A DNA stretch of 9,460 nucleotides from Prosthecobacter debontii (GTDB lineage: Bacteria; Verrucomicrobiota; Verrucomicrobiia; Verrucomicrobiales; Akkermansiaceae). The DNA lies in the NCBI GenBank assembly GCA_945883455.1, contig CAMCXJ010000080.1, positions 1 through 9,460 of the forward strand, written 5' to 3'. The notes beneath the pieces are model-generated. The model made no database searches and was not told the DNA's origin. It saw only the letters and a list, made by a program, of their open reading frames with translations. Shown piece by piece: positions 1 through 6,329 of this stretch. The number at the start of each line of letters is the position of its first letter. Positions within the stretch are counted from its first letter, which is position 1. The position numbers and the translations under genes are program-made.

Positions 1-100
1 GAGAGTGGAGACGGGGTAAGGCATGAATGCCCGCGAGATAATTCCTTCTGACATGGTGAAATTTAGTTGTCACTGCTTCGGCTAAAAGTGCGAGCCCCGC
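1..100. other. Unassigned left edge
   Basis: No gene can be supported here. Two short open stretches touch the edge. On the minus strand an ATG at 54-52 opens a frame that stays open to base 1 (18 codons), with no Shine-Dalgarno sequence in front of it. On the plus strand one frame is open from base 1 to a TGA at 49-51. Either could be the end of a neighbouring gene, but 17-18 codons are too few to judge. No hairpin or repeat was seen in this stretch. Confidence 0.2.
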
Positions 101-138
101 AAATAAAAAAACCGGGCGACCCGAAGGTCGCCCGGTTT
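101..138 (-). terminator. Rho-independent terminator of the pseudopilin gene
   Basis: A perfect 13-bp stem (109-121 paired with 126-138) closes a four-base loop that reads TTCG on the minus strand, an extra-stable UUCG tetraloop in RNA. On the minus strand the stem is followed by a run of six T, then ATTT (110-101). The stop codon of the pseudopilin gene lies 22 bases upstream. On the plus strand only three T follow the stem and belong to it, so the signal mainly serves leftward transcription. Confidence 0.93.
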
Positions 139-160
139 GAGATTGTAGATGTAATCAATA

Positions 161-871
161 TTAGCTGCCGCTTCCAGCACGAACCGGTGGCTTGGTAGTT
201 GGAGCAGTACCTCCCCAAATCGGGTTAGAGGCTGCGAACAAGTCTTCAGTCCCCTGTTTGACGGTACCGACGGCAGCTCCGGAAGCCACAGTCATCTTGA
301 GTGAAACCACACTGTTATCGCCGCGCAAAGCGACGAGATTTTTGTCGAATGGCTCTGGATCAAGGGTCGTCGCACCTGGAGTAAGAGGGGCAATAACCAA
401 TGGACGTGATGGATTACCGGCCGAACTCAGACCTTCGTTTCCAGTAGTGAGATAGCCGAAGCCACATTCACCTGCCTTGAGGCACTCAGTATTCGATGTG
501 ATGATCCCATCGGGCTTAATCGTGCTTTTGGCTTTTGCATAGAACATGTCCTCCGACTGGGTAAGACTTGCTTGGAAAAGCATTCTAAAATAACCGTTGG
601 AATCACTGCCCGCTGTACCAGTGACGGAGGCAGTGGTATCCAATTGCGCCAAAGACGAGGCACCGGGGTAAGAGCCGTAATCGTTGTCGAACTCGACAAG
701 AGCAAGTCCAATTTGACGGGCGTTATTGGTAGCCGTTGTCTGGTCGGCTTTTTTCCGTTGACGGATCACCATGGGAGCGGTGAGTCCGGCGAGTGATGCG
801 ATGATCACGATCACGACGAGAAGCTCCACCAGGGTGAAGCCGCGTCTTGTTTTTTTTACGTTGGTTTTCAT
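161..871 (-). CDS. Type II secretion/type IV pilus-like pseudopilin
   Basis: Prepilin-type protein of 236 residues. A basic leader (residues 1-11, ending KKTRRG) is followed by FTLVELLVVIVIIASLAGL. Prepilin peptidase should cut after G11, giving F at +1 and the conserved Glu at +5 (E16). Residues 12-31 form the hydrophobic helix that anchors or packs pilin subunits. The motif NARQIGLALVEFDNDYGSYP (50-69) is typical of the large pseudopilin families of Verrucomicrobiota and relatives. Near the C-terminus GDNSV (184-188) resembles the DGSV turn of such proteins. Two cysteines, C130 and C136, could form a disulfide. The gene stands alone, with its own promoter and terminator. Its GC content is about ten points below its neighbours by hand counts. 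No Shine-Dalgarno precedes the ATG. Whether it is a surface fibre subunit or a secretion pseudopilin cannot be told. Confidence 0.9.
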   Translation of the reverse strand: MKTNVKKTRRGFTLVELLVVIVIIASLAGLTAPMVIRQRKKADQTTATNNARQIGLALVEFDNDYGSYPGASSLAQLDTTASVTGTAGSDSNGYFRMLFQASLTQSEDMFYAKAKSTIKPDGIITSNTECLKAGECGFGYLTTGNEGLSSAGNPSRPLVIAPLTPGATTLDPEPFDKNLVALRGDNSVVSLKMTVASGAAVGTVKQGTEDLFAASNPIWGGTAPTTKPPVRAGSGS

Positions 872-879
872 ATTATTGT

Positions 880-908
880 ATTATCTATCTTTTGGTTTTT
901 GTGGGCAA
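880..908 (-). promoter_or_regulatory. Sigma70-type promoter of the pseudopilin gene
   Basis: Read on the minus strand, a -35 box TTGCCC (908-903, 4 of 6 consensus bases) is followed by exactly 17 bases and a -10 box GATAAT (885-880, 5 of 6). Only 8 bases separate the -10 box from the ATG at 871-869, so transcription would start within about three bases of the start codon or on it. An imperfectly placed 12-bp inverted repeat, GGGC-AAAC-GCCC (903-914), covers the -35 box. A 10-bp palindrome GAAGATCTTC lies at 934-943. The rest of the gap up to base 1010 shows nothing recognisable. Confidence 0.6.
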
Positions 909-1010
909 ACGCCCGTATTGAATCCCAAAGAAGGAAGATCTTCTGAGGTTCAAACAAGGTAGAATTTAGGTTCACCGTTGCAAGCGATTTCTACGATACA
1001 CACAAAAAAA

Positions 1011-1436
1011 TCAGGAACCAGCGTCTGCGCTGCGGTCTCGGAGGTCTTGCAGTGTCCGCGCCTCGCCGGCGGTGATGGGGTATGGCCCCGAGAACTCGAC
1101 CTGGCGGCTGCCATCCCCGCCGGTGCGGCAGGCGAAGGCTTTGCCGGATTTCGTGTAGTAAAGGATCAGGTAGCGGTTGCCGCTTTTGTCCGTTTCCGCG
1201 AGGAAATCCGGTTCGCCCGTCTGCCTGAGGAAAACGCCAAGGTCGGGAAGAGCGATGGCGTGGGCGGAGAGGCGTTGGAATCCAAAGGTCGGCGGATCGC
1301 GCCTCACCAGCATGATGTGGTCGTTGGCAGATGCGGAGGTGCGTTGCAGATAGGAAAAATTTGTCGTAGGGGAGCAAGCTCCGCAGAAAAGAGCGGCGCA
1401 GGCGAGATACGGGATAGCGGGAAAATTCATGTTCAC
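1011..1436 (-). CDS. Small exported protein, probable lipoprotein
   Basis: I do not recognise a family. The 141-residue product has a hydrophobic N-terminal segment (about residues 8-20) ending in CGAC, so C21 could be a lipidated cysteine, although Cys rather than Leu stands at -3 of the lipobox. The mature part is hydrophilic, with a short central stretch rich in aromatic residues (NRYLILYYTKSGKAFACR) and a proline/glycine-rich segment before the C-terminus. The GTG at 1436 lies 5 bases after the stop of the protease gene, so the two are probably co-transcribed. An in-frame ATG at 1430 would remove two residues and is equally plausible, since neither start has a clear Shine-Dalgarno. A role as partner or inhibitor of the neighbouring protease is only a guess from position. 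Confidence 0.7.
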   Translation of the reverse strand: MNMNFPAIPYLACAALFCGACSPTTNFSYLQRTSASANDHIMLVRRDPPTFGFQRLSAHAIALPDLGVFLRQTGEPDFLAETDKSGNRYLILYYTKSGKAFACRTGGDGSRQVEFSGPYPITAGEARTLQDLRDRSADAGS

Positions 1437-1441
1437 ATTAC

Positions 1442-2230
1442 TCAGCGGGAAAGCCGGCCTTTCCGATCCCGGTTGATAATCTCCGCAATTTTCCGGGTGT
1501 TGGGACGATTCCCCTCGGAATCGATAAAAATCGCGGTTTCGAGAGGGATAAGAAATTCGACGGCAGAGTTAATTCCGACCAGGTTGCCGAAGGCATCGAC
1601 GACCGGCCCACCGCTGTCACCCGGCTCCAAGGGGATGTCGATTTTGAAAGGGCGGTTGCGCGTGAACGCCCCTTCCGGAGCCAGCGGGGTGCGGAGTTTC
1701 CCGGGAGAGGCACGGTGGCCGGTGGCCATGCCGCCGTGGATGATCCCATGGCCGGAAAGAAGCCACTGTTCGGGCGGGGTCCAATCGTAATGGTAGGGTG
1801 TCTTGAGAGGGATATGGAGCAGGGCGAGATCGTCGGGATAGGAGCGCCAGACAATGCGCGCCTTGCCGGTGACGATGCGGCCGCCGCTGCCGTAGATGAT
1901 GAAGACGTTCCTACCATCTGACCGGGTTAGGACATGGTCAGCGGTCAGGAAATATCCGTCCGGTGTAATGGGAGCCGCGGAGCCGCCGTCCGCGTCGCCG
2001 GGTGAGCCGGATGTGTCAAAACGCTGCCGCACCCAACTGCCGAGTTCTTCGCGCGTGGTGACCACTACCGCCGCAAGCCGTTCCCTGACAATCTGCCTCG
2101 CAACCTCACCGGGAATCACCATGCTGGCCGGCGGTGGAGGAGCGATCGGCGAACAGGCGGCCGCAAACACAAAAAGGCATAGGGCAACCATTTTCACGAA
2201 AAATTCGAACATTCTCGCCAACGAAAACAC
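1442..2230 (-). CDS. Trypsin-like serine protease, probable lipoprotein
   Basis: Trypsin-2/S1C-like protease of 262 residues. The triad is visible: H99 in FLTADHVL, D134 in YPDDLALLHI, and S206 in LEPGDSGGPVVD. A hydrophobic leader (about 12-25) ends in FAAAC, so C26 is the likely lipid-bearing residue, followed by a proline-rich linker (31-34). The enzyme would act in the periplasm or on the outer membrane. No PDZ domain follows, unlike DegP/HtrA, and the C-terminus is a short helix (EIINRDRKGR). The length fits a bare protease fold. Two starts are possible: GTG at 2230 or ATG at 2212 (residue 7), which leaves a neater signal peptide. Neither has a good Shine-Dalgarno. The gene starts 27 bases (GTG) after mutY and is followed 5 bases later by the small lipoprotein gene. 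The substrate is unknown. Confidence 0.88.
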   Translation of the reverse strand: MFSLARMFEFFVKMVALCLFVFAAACSPIAPPPPASMVIPGEVARQIVRERLAAVVVTTREELGSWVRQRFDTSGSPGDADGGSAAPITPDGYFLTADHVLTRSDGRNVFIIYGSGGRIVTGKARIVWRSYPDDLALLHIPLKTPYHYDWTPPEQWLLSGHGIIHGGMATGHRASPGKLRTPLAPEGAFTRNRPFKIDIPLEPGDSGGPVVDAFGNLVGINSAVEFLIPLETAIFIDSEGNRPNTRKIAEIINRDRKGRLSR

Positions 2231-2257
2231 AACCGCGCGATTTCGTCACATCCGATT

Positions 2258-3286
2258 TCATAAATCCGCCAACAATCGCAGGATCGCCCTGCGGAAAGGT
2301 GCCGCCATCGGTATTGCCGCAAGCTCTTCGCGGGAAATCCACTCATCTCCTTCCCCGGGTTGATGGCCTGCGCCCGCGTGAACATTCAAGAGAACTTTGT
2401 AGCGGGTGATGGTGTAGGCGTCCGAGAAAATCAGTGGGGAAACGGCGCATTCCTGCTGCGACCGCAGCGGGAGTTTCCAGAGGCCGTTGCGGCGGCTGCC
2501 CGTTTCGCGGTGCATCAGGACGCGGCCTTCCGTGTCGTGCAACCAGATGGCGTGTTCAGAAAATTCCGTGATCGCCGGCCGCTTTTTCTTTACGGGCAGA
2601 TTCTGCGGTTCCGTTGCCTCACAAAATTTCGCCACCGGGCAAACCTCGCAGCGCGGCACTCCGGGGCGGCATATCGTTTGCCCCAGCTCCATCATCGCGT
2701 AGTGGTGACGGCGCGGGTTTTCCGGATCGCAGAGATCGCGGGCCCAATCCGTGTGGCGCTTGCGGGTGGCGCTGGTATCGATGGGCGCGGCATCGTCCAT
2801 CAGCCGCGAGAGCAGGCGGTGGACGTTCCCATCCACGAGGGCCGAAGGTTTTCCGAAAGCGAAAGACAGCAGGGCGGCGGCCGTGTAGGGGCCGATGCCG
2901 GGCAGCGCGAGCAGAGCGGCTTCGTCATCGGGGAAAATGCCCTCATGATCATTCAGCACCGCCGCCGCCGTGGCGCGCAGCATCCGTGCGCGGCGGTAAT
3001 AACCCAGCCCCTCCCAGGCTTTCAATAAACGGCTGTCATCCGCTGCGGCCAGCGATTTCACATCGGGAAACGCCTCAAGGAACCGCGTGAAGTATCCCTT
3101 TCCCAGCACATGCGCGACCCGCGTCTGCTGGAGCATCATTTCGGAAACCAGCACCGCATAGGGATCGCGCGTCCGCCGCCACGGGTAATCCTTGCCCTCG
3201 CCGGAAAACCAATCGCCGAGTGCGTTCCGGAAATCATCCGGCACTTCGAGCGGCGATCGTTCGAATCTCGGTTTGAGTAGAGCCAT
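2258..3286 (-). CDS. mutY: Adenine DNA glycosylase MutY
   Basis: Removes adenine mispaired with 8-oxoguanine, preventing G:C to T:A mutations. All catalytic-domain marks are present in 342 residues: SEMMLQQT with the catalytic Glu E49; helix-hairpin-helix LPGIGPYTAAA (128-138) with Y134; catalytic Asp D152 in ALVDGNVHR; and a [4Fe-4S] loop C206-X6-C213-X2-C216-X5-C222. Residues about 241-342 form the NUDIX-like domain that reads 8-oxoG. There the usual F-S-H loop is replaced by I-T-R (293-295). The length is normal for the family. The ATG at 3286-3284 overlaps the TGA of the upstream regulator gene by one base, so translation is probably coupled. No Shine-Dalgarno is seen. The family call is very secure because MutY is distinguished from endonuclease III by the C-terminal domain. 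Confidence 0.96.
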   Translation of the reverse strand: MALLKPRFERSPLEVPDDFRNALGDWFSGEGKDYPWRRTRDPYAVLVSEMMLQQTRVAHVLGKGYFTRFLEAFPDVKSLAAADDSRLLKAWEGLGYYRRARMLRATAAAVLNDHEGIFPDDEAALLALPGIGPYTAAALLSFAFGKPSALVDGNVHRLLSRLMDDAAPIDTSATRKRHTDWARDLCDPENPRRHHYAMMELGQTICRPGVPRCEVCPVAKFCEATEPQNLPVKKKRPAITEFSEHAIWLHDTEGRVLMHRETGSRRNGLWKLPLRSQQECAVSPLIFSDAYTITRYKVLLNVHAGAGHQPGEGDEWISREELAAIPMAAPFRRAILRLLADL

Positions 3287-3783
3287 CAGCGTTTGCGGCG
3301 CAGGCGTTTGCCGGAAAGGCGGGTCGCGATCAGGTTCGGGCAGCGGCCTTTCAGCCTGAGCTGCTCACAGCTCGCCTCGATCTTGACGGATCGCCGCAAG
3401 GCGCGGAACCCGAGCCGCCGCGTCACGCAATCCATCTGGATATCGACATTCTCATCCTCGAACTCCACGACACGCCCGCAATCCTTGCAGACAAGGTGGT
3501 TGTGCGAGGGCTTATCGAGGAAGTTCGGATCGTAGGTCACCTGGCTGTCGCCGAGGTCGATCTGGCGTAAAAGATCCGCCTCCACCAGCAGCCCCAGCGT
3601 CCGGTAAACGGTGGCGCGCGAGGTTTCCCCCTGCACTTTCCTCACCCGGTCGAAAAGTTCATCGGCCGTAAAATGTTCGTCGCGGGAAAACACCTCGGCC
3701 ACAATCTGCTCGCGCTGCACCGTGCGCCGCAGCCCCTTGCGCCGGATGAATTCATCGAGCCGTTCCTTGATCCCACCATCCAT
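3286..3783 (-). CDS. Fur/PerR-family metalloregulator
   Basis: Metal-dependent repressor of 165 residues from the ATG at 3783-3781. The frame is open upstream to an in-frame start at 3864, but the extra residues are proline-rich and unlike the family, and 140-165 residues is normal. The winged-helix domain includes QREQIVAEVF and the recognition helix region TSRATVYRTL (residues 54-63). Probable regulatory metal ligands are H37, D85, H94, H96 and E107. The first structural zinc pair is present (C99, C102), but the second CXXC reads C148-P-N-L, so the fourth ligand is missing. Two further cysteines occur at 119 and 139. The His normally in the last metal-binding segment is replaced by Glu/Cys. 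A basic tail ends the protein. It overlaps mutY by one base. Iron or peroxide sensing cannot be separated with certainty. Confidence 0.9.
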   Translation of the reverse strand: MDGGIKERLDEFIRRKGLRRTVQREQIVAEVFSRDEHFTADELFDRVRKVQGETSRATVYRTLGLLVEADLLRQIDLGDSQVTYDPNFLDKPSHNHLVCKDCGRVVEFEDENVDIQMDCVTRRLGFRALRRSVKIEASCEQLRLKGRCPNLIATRLSGKRLRRKR

Positions 3784-3913
3784 TTGCCCGCAGGCTATCG
3801 GGATCGGCGGAATTGTAAAACCAATCCGTCGCGCCGGAGCACTCATTCTGGCGTTGCGCCGCACCGCCTCCGCCTCCAGATTGGCGGGGCGAGGTTTTTC
3901 TACCCGAATTCAC
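3784..3913. other. Divergent intergenic region between the Fur-family and sigma-factor genes
   Basis: This 130-base gap must hold the promoters of both the leftward Fur-family gene and the rightward sigma-factor operon. I looked for a sigma70 promoter, an ECF-type GGAAC/CGTC pair and a Fur box (GATAATGATAATCATTATC-like) and found none that is convincing. A GAGG at 3891-3894 is 19 bases from the sigma-factor ATG, too far for a normal ribosome-binding site. Confidence 0.5.
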
Positions 3914-4561
3914 ATGAATAAACCCAGCGGTGAGCCGTCCTACCCAACGCCAGTCCCACAGGATGCGGCGGCGGACGAATCCGACGAAGACTTCCGCCTC
4001 GTGGCCTTGGCGCAAAGGGGTGACATGAACGCTTACGACGAGCTTGTCATCCGCCACCGGGGAAAAATCTACGCGATGATAAGGAACATGGTCAAAAACG
4101 ACGCCGACGCCTGGGATCTCTCCCAAGACGTTTTCATCAAGGCATGGCAGGCCCTGCCGCGCTTCGAGGCGCGCGCCCGTTTCTCCACCTGGCTTTATCG
4201 CATTTCTCACAACGTCGTTTATGACTGGGCGCGGAAACGCAAGATCGAGAGCGCGGGCGAGCTCAACGACGAGATCTTCGACCGCGAGAAAATCGACTCC
4301 TCCGCCCGCACCGCGCCCGCCTTCGTAGAGTCCCCGGATGACGCCCTTTCCAGCTCCGAACTCCGTGTGAAAATCGAGGCCGCGCTCGCGAAGCTGAGCG
4401 TGGACCACCGCGAAGCCGTGATCCTCAAGGACGTCCAGGGACTCTCCTACAAGGAAATCGCCGATGTGATGGAATGCTCGCTAGGCACCGTGATGAGCCG
4501 CCTTTTTTACGCCCGCCAGAAACTTCAAATCCTCCTGAAAGATGAATACGAATCCAGATGA
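3914..4561 (+). CDS. ECF-type RNA polymerase sigma factor
   Basis: Sigma-70 family, extracytoplasmic function (group IV) type, 215 residues. Region 2 spans about 40-108: YDELVIRHRGKIYAMIRNMV, the core-binding DLSQDVFIKAWQ (68-79), and FSTWLYRISHNVVYDWARKR, which contacts the -10 element. Region 4 spans about 152-206: LSVDHREAVILKDVQGLSYK, then EIADVMECSLGTVMSRLFYA, the helix-turn-helix for the -35 element. An acidic linker of some 45 residues separates them and region 3 is absent, as expected. The ATG at 3914 is chosen because the open frame further upstream is antisense to the Fur-family gene and has no sigma-factor similarity. The gene overlaps the next one by 20 bases, whose product is the likely cognate anti-sigma factor. 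It probably transcribes this operon, but no autoregulated promoter could be recognised. Confidence 0.94.
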   Translation: MNKPSGEPSYPTPVPQDAAADESDEDFRLVALAQRGDMNAYDELVIRHRGKIYAMIRNMVKNDADAWDLSQDVFIKAWQALPRFEARARFSTWLYRISHNVVYDWARKRKIESAGELNDEIFDREKIDSSARTAPAFVESPDDALSSSELRVKIEAALAKLSVDHREAVILKDVQGLSYKEIADVMECSLGTVMSRLFYARQKLQILLKDEYESR

Positions 4562-5135
4562 AACCCGCCTCGCCCTGTGGCTTGACGACGAACTCACCGG
4601 CACCGATCTCTCGGAAATGGAAGCATGGGCCGCCACCCGCCCGGAGCAGCTCGCCGCCCGGGAGGAATTGCGATCGTTCCGGAACATGATGGCCGCGCAC
4701 CTTCCCGCCAGCGAGGAGCCGCCCTATCCTGATTTTTTCCTCAGCCGCGTGAACCAAGGCATCCGCGACCTCCAAGCCGCCACCGCGCCCGCGAAACCCA
4801 CCGCCGCAGTCCCTTTTTGGAAATCATGGGTGATGCCCATCGCCGCCTGCGCAGGGATGGTGCTCGCCTTCGGCATCGGCAAGCGCAGCAATGAAGCGGC
4901 CGGCGCACTCACCGTAGTGCCTTCCGTTTCGCCAGTGGTTTACACGCCGGAGGAAGGTGTGGACGCCGAGTGGTTCGCCAGCACCGGCGCAGGCGCGAAC
5001 GTCATCGTCCTGGAAGGTGTCGCCGCCATCCCCGACTCCACCGATTTCTCGGAAACCGTTTATGTGCCCACCGCGAGCGAATCCGACCGCACCGCGACAC
5101 GCGAAAAGGAAACCAGTGATTCCGCCAAACAATGA
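4542..5135 (+). CDS. Membrane anti-sigma factor (predicted, non-zinc)
   Basis: Product of 197 residues. An N-terminal cytoplasmic domain (1-90) begins DETRLALWLDDELTG and continues with an acidic, helical stretch, the look of an anti-sigma domain. One transmembrane helix follows (about 94-113, ending in GKR), then an exported C-terminal domain of some 85 residues. The H-X3-C-X2-C motif of zinc anti-sigma factors is absent; the only cysteine is C103, inside the membrane. The start lies 20 bases inside the sigma-factor gene, which points to coupled translation and a fixed ratio. Its stop overlaps the next start by ATGA. The call rests on position and topology more than on a recognised domain. 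The exported part has a motif-poor sequence (VVYTPEEGVDAEWFASTGAG) that could be the sensor. Confidence 0.75.
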   Translation: MNTNPDETRLALWLDDELTGTDLSEMEAWAATRPEQLAAREELRSFRNMMAAHLPASEEPPYPDFFLSRVNQGIRDLQAATAPAKPTAAVPFWKSWVMPIAACAGMVLAFGIGKRSNEAAGALTVVPSVSPVVYTPEEGVDAEWFASTGAGANVIVLEGVAAIPDSTDFSETVYVPTASESDRTATREKETSDSAKQ

Positions 5136-5623
5136 GTATCCTGCTCAAACTTTCGATGGTCGCGTGCTGCTTGTTCCTAGGCGGGCTAGTGCATGCCGTA
5201 GAGGATACCGGGCGCGCGAAGGTAGGTAAGCTGGAGGTCACAGTTTACTTCGCCACCAACGATGATCCCACCGCCGCCGGCGAACGGGCACAAGAAATCG
5301 CGAAGGCGGTCCGCGACCGCCTTCGCAGCGAGGAAAAACTTAAATTCGATCATTACCGTGCGCTCGGTGCCGAGACCCAACCGATTTTTCGTAGCTATGA
5401 GAACTGGGCGCAGCCGCTCAAGCCCTCCGATGAGATTCTCGTCCGTTTCGAAACCCGCACCCAACCCGCCAAGGATTCTGTTTCCCTCGATCTGGAGCTG
5501 TGGTTGGCGCGTAAAAAAATCCTGAAAACCGACGCCGCCCTGCAAGCCGGAAAGCCGCTCTACGTGCTCGGGCCGGAATGGCGCGGCGGGCGGCTGATCA
5601 TTGCGGTCGCGCTTGCTTCCTGA
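5132..5623 (+). CDS. Exported protein of unknown function
   Basis: I do not recognise this 163-residue protein. A signal peptide (about residues 1-22, ending LVHA before VEDTG) sends it out of the cytoplasm. The mature part has a beta-strand start (GKLEVTVYFATNDD), an amphipathic basic/acidic helix (49-70, AGERAQEIAKAVRDRLRSEE), and alternating strands to the end (ILVRFETRT, DLELWLARKKIL, GGRLIIAVAL). This is a small alpha/beta fold without cysteines in the mature part, so it is unlikely to be a redox enzyme. It starts inside the stop of the anti-sigma gene (ATGA overlap) and is followed 25 bases later by the DUF1573 gene, which makes it a fixed partner of the operon. It could bind the exported part of the anti-sigma factor, but nothing in the sequence shows this. 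Confidence 0.82.
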   Translation: MSILLKLSMVACCLFLGGLVHAVEDTGRAKVGKLEVTVYFATNDDPTAAGERAQEIAKAVRDRLRSEEKLKFDHYRALGAETQPIFRSYENWAQPLKPSDEILVRFETRTQPAKDSVSLDLELWLARKKILKTDAALQAGKPLYVLGPEWRGGRLIIAVALAS

Positions 5624-5648
5624 AGGATTCGGCACTCATATTGCCCGC

Positions 5649-6329
5649 ATGAAAATCCTCCCTACCATCCTTTTCCTCCTCGCAATCCTACCGATACGCG
5701 CCGAGCTGAAATTCGAAACCCCCGTCATCGATGTGGACGCGAAACTCGACGCCGCCACCCTCGTCCGCGAGTATAAGTTCACCAACACGGGAACGAAACC
5801 CATCAAGATCACCCAGGCGGACGCCGGTTGTTCCTGCCTCGCCGTAGAAGTCGCGGCGGGCAAATTCACCTACGCTCCGGGTGAATCGGGCACGCTGAGA
5901 GCCACCTTCGAGATCGGAAATTTTCAGGGCACCGTTGAGAAGCCCATCCTGATCTGGCTTGAGGGCGATCGTGATGAGGCACCCTCCGGGAAGGTCACCC
6001 TCCGCGTTCACATCCCGGTCATCATCGCCCTCGAACCCAAGACCCTCAAGTGGGATTTGGGCGGTTCGGCGGAGATGAAAAGCATCGATGTGAAGATGCA
6101 TTACAAAAATCCCATCAAGGTGACCTCCGTTACCACCAGTAATGAAAATTTCATCGCGAAGATAGTAACCATCGAGGAAGGCAAGCACTACAAAATGGAA
6201 GTGACTCCACGCAGCACGGCGGCGGGCGGGATGAGCATTGTCCGAATCGAGACCGACTCCGATGTGGAGAAACAGCGCATCCAGCAGGCCTTCGCGGTAA
6301 TCACCGCTCCCCCGAAACCGCAGCCATGA
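5649..6329 (+). CDS. Exported DUF1573-domain protein
   Basis: Protein of 226 residues with a signal peptide (1-18, cleavage after IRA). The DUF1573 signature follows: EYKFTNTGTKPIKITQADAG (41-60) running into C61-S-C63, then APGESGTLRATFEIGNFQGT. The family has an immunoglobulin-like beta fold, is usually exported, and has no agreed biochemical role. A second beta domain (about 115-220) completes the protein, which is longer than single-domain members. The upstream in-frame start at 5601 lies inside the previous gene and lacks a signal peptide, so the ATG at 5649 is preferred. The stop overlaps the rhodanese start as ATGA. The C-X-C pair beside a rhodanese gene suggests thiol or metal chemistry, but that is inference. 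Confidence 0.88.
   Translation: MKILPTILFLLAILPIRAELKFETPVIDVDAKLDAATLVREYKFTNTGTKPIKITQADAGCSCLAVEVAAGKFTYAPGESGTLRATFEIGNFQGTVEKPILIWLEGDRDEAPSGKVTLRVHIPVIIALEPKTLKWDLGGSAEMKSIDVKMHYKNPIKVTSVTTSNENFIAKIVTIEEGKHYKMEVTPRSTAAGGMSIVRIETDSDVEKQRIQQAFAVITAPPKPQP

Noticed and set aside
978..1790. Long plus-strand open frame of 270 codons
   Set aside because: It runs antisense to the lipoprotein and protease genes, crosses their boundary, and has an arginine-, serine- and glycine-rich composition with no motif. GC-rich antisense frames explain it.
2360..3028. Plus-strand open frame of 222 codons
   Set aside because: Antisense to mutY, whose catalytic and Fe-S motifs are unmistakable; the product is arginine-rich with no family features.
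3809..3830. Possible ECF promoter (GGAATT with CGTC) ahead of the sigma factor
   Set aside because: The spacing is only 12 bases between the boxes where about 16-17 is needed, and the -35 lacks the AAC core.
3784..3864. N-terminal extension of the Fur-family regulator from 3864 or 3846
   Set aside because: Residues such as FTIPPIPIACGQ do not resemble the family, and the ATG at 3783 gives a normal length with the winged helix at the right place.
3611..3913. N-terminal extension of the sigma factor
   Set aside because: The frame is open upstream but is antisense to the Fur-family gene, has no sigma-factor similarity, and the ATG at 3914 gives a normal ECF length.
3752..4408. Minus-strand open frame of 218 codons
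   Set aside because: Antisense to the sigma factor, composition rich in Gly, Val and Arg, no motif.
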